Shown here in pieces: positions 63,641 through 64,000 of a stretch of 64,000 bases of DNA. Position 1 is the stretch's first letter; the number at the start of each line of letters is the position of its first letter. The translations under genes were made by a program, and so were the position numbers. This stretch comes from Candidatus Poribacteria bacterium (GTDB taxonomy: Bacteria; Poribacteria; WGA-4E; UBA9662), in contig JASMLX010000007.1 of the NCBI GenBank assembly GCA_030748495.1, forward strand, positions 19,907 through 83,906, given 5' to 3'. The notes beneath the pieces are model-generated. The model saw nothing but the letters and a program-made list of their open reading frames with translations, was not told the origin of the DNA and ran no database searches.

Positions 63641-64000
63641 ATGAAAAAGCAATTAAAGTGTTTCGGTTGCGGTTGCCAAAAGCTTGATTCTGTCCGAAGA
63701 GAAAAGAAACGTTGCCGCCGTTGTCGTTACGGATGGAAACCTGGTAAATTACCCCGCATTTTACCCGCCAAGAATGGTCTAATCTTTAGCCCTGGTTTTT
63801 CGCGTTTACCCGTCATTGCCATGGCTCAGGAAACAGGGAGCCACAGACAACGATTTTACCTGCTTTAACCGATGTCGGAGACAGCTTTCAGAAGGATATA
63901 CCGGATATCTTTTCCGGCACGGGAGAAGTGGATGAAACCTATATTGGGCACAATGGAGCCACAAAAGACACCGCACCAAAGCCAGTGGTATGAAACGTGG
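63641..64000 (+). pseudogene. IS1595-family transposase, broken and cut by the window edge
   Basis: The first frame gives LKCFGCGCQKLDSVRREKKR and CRRCRYGWKPGKL, the zinc-ribbon start of IS1595-type transposases. After a stop near 63866 another frame gives SFQKDIPDIFSGTGEVDETY then IG, where EVDETY is the first catalytic Asp/Glu region. One more base shift leads to QWSHKRHRTKASGMKR at the edge. At least two frame changes make it non-functional in the visible part. Confidence 0.65.

Overview
The window most resembles a member of Candidatus Poribacteria or a close relative, a group often associated with sponges. This is an inference from gene content. The supporting signs are a secreted protein ending in an NYPNPFNPETWIPFQL-type sorting tail next to a dockerin pair, many Gfo/Idh/MocA dehydrogenases, ThuA-like proteins, a GH95 fucosidase, a caspase-like/PEGA protein, mid-range GC, and many decayed insertion sequences. 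No rRNA or tRNA gene was recognised by eye.

Region 1 (1-18.6 kb, nearly all minus strand) is catabolic and accessory. It holds four complete Gfo/Idh/MocA oxidoreductases plus a partial one at the left edge, an aminoglycoside-phosphotransferase-type kinase, an M28 peptidase, a bleomycin-hydrolase-type C1B peptidase, a large polytopic membrane protein, a Tat-exported metallophosphoesterase, a caspase/PEGA protein broken by a stop codon and a frameshift, and a GH95 alpha-L-fucosidase. A decayed cellulase-like (GH5) fragment lies at 2.7-3.2 kb. The set suggests uptake and oxidation of sugars and sugar acids released from complex glycans.

Region 2 (18.8-27.7 kb) has a plus-strand run (YdjM-like membrane protein, tRNA nucleotidyltransferase, an unidentified 242-residue protein, an isochorismatase-fold hydrolase). 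It is followed by a minus-strand run (TPR protein, M32 carboxypeptidase, small membrane protein, ThuA-like protein, enolase-superfamily dehydratase).

Region 3 (27.9-36.8 kb) is a transposon graveyard: remnants of IS1-, IS5-, IS427-, IS630- and IS982-type elements, another DDE transposase and a tyrosine recombinase. Two intact islands remain: an amidohydrolase, and a secreted LamG-like protein. The IS982 copy keeps perfect 20-bp terminal inverted repeats and sits directly against the last codons of a lost NPFNPET-type secreted protein.

Region 4 (37.3-43.2 kb) carries a 1104-residue secreted protein (SUMF1-like domain, duplicated Ig-like modules, dockerin, sorting tail), an AhbD/NirJ-like radical SAM protein and a second ThuA-like protein.

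Region 5 (43.2-59.6 kb) is housekeeping. The plus strand has recX-alaS, a DUF948-like and a YtxH-like envelope protein, larB and a nucleoside hydrolase. The minus strand reads ftsH, folP, acpS, an outer-membrane protein, a YigZ protein, an aminotransferase, miaB, map, eno and ftsB. A clear terminator separates ftsH from folP.

Region 6 (59.6-64 kb) has a second copy of the IS427-like element, a small hypothetical ORF, an EF-G-like GTPase, and a broken IS1595-like transposase running off the right edge.

I found no CRISPR array, phage module or convincing new defence system. The observations most worth checking are the doubly interrupted caspase gene, the vestigial duplicate of the dockerin/sorting-tail gene, the two IS copies that share lesions, and a palindromic repeat family that reaches into the miaB N-terminus.
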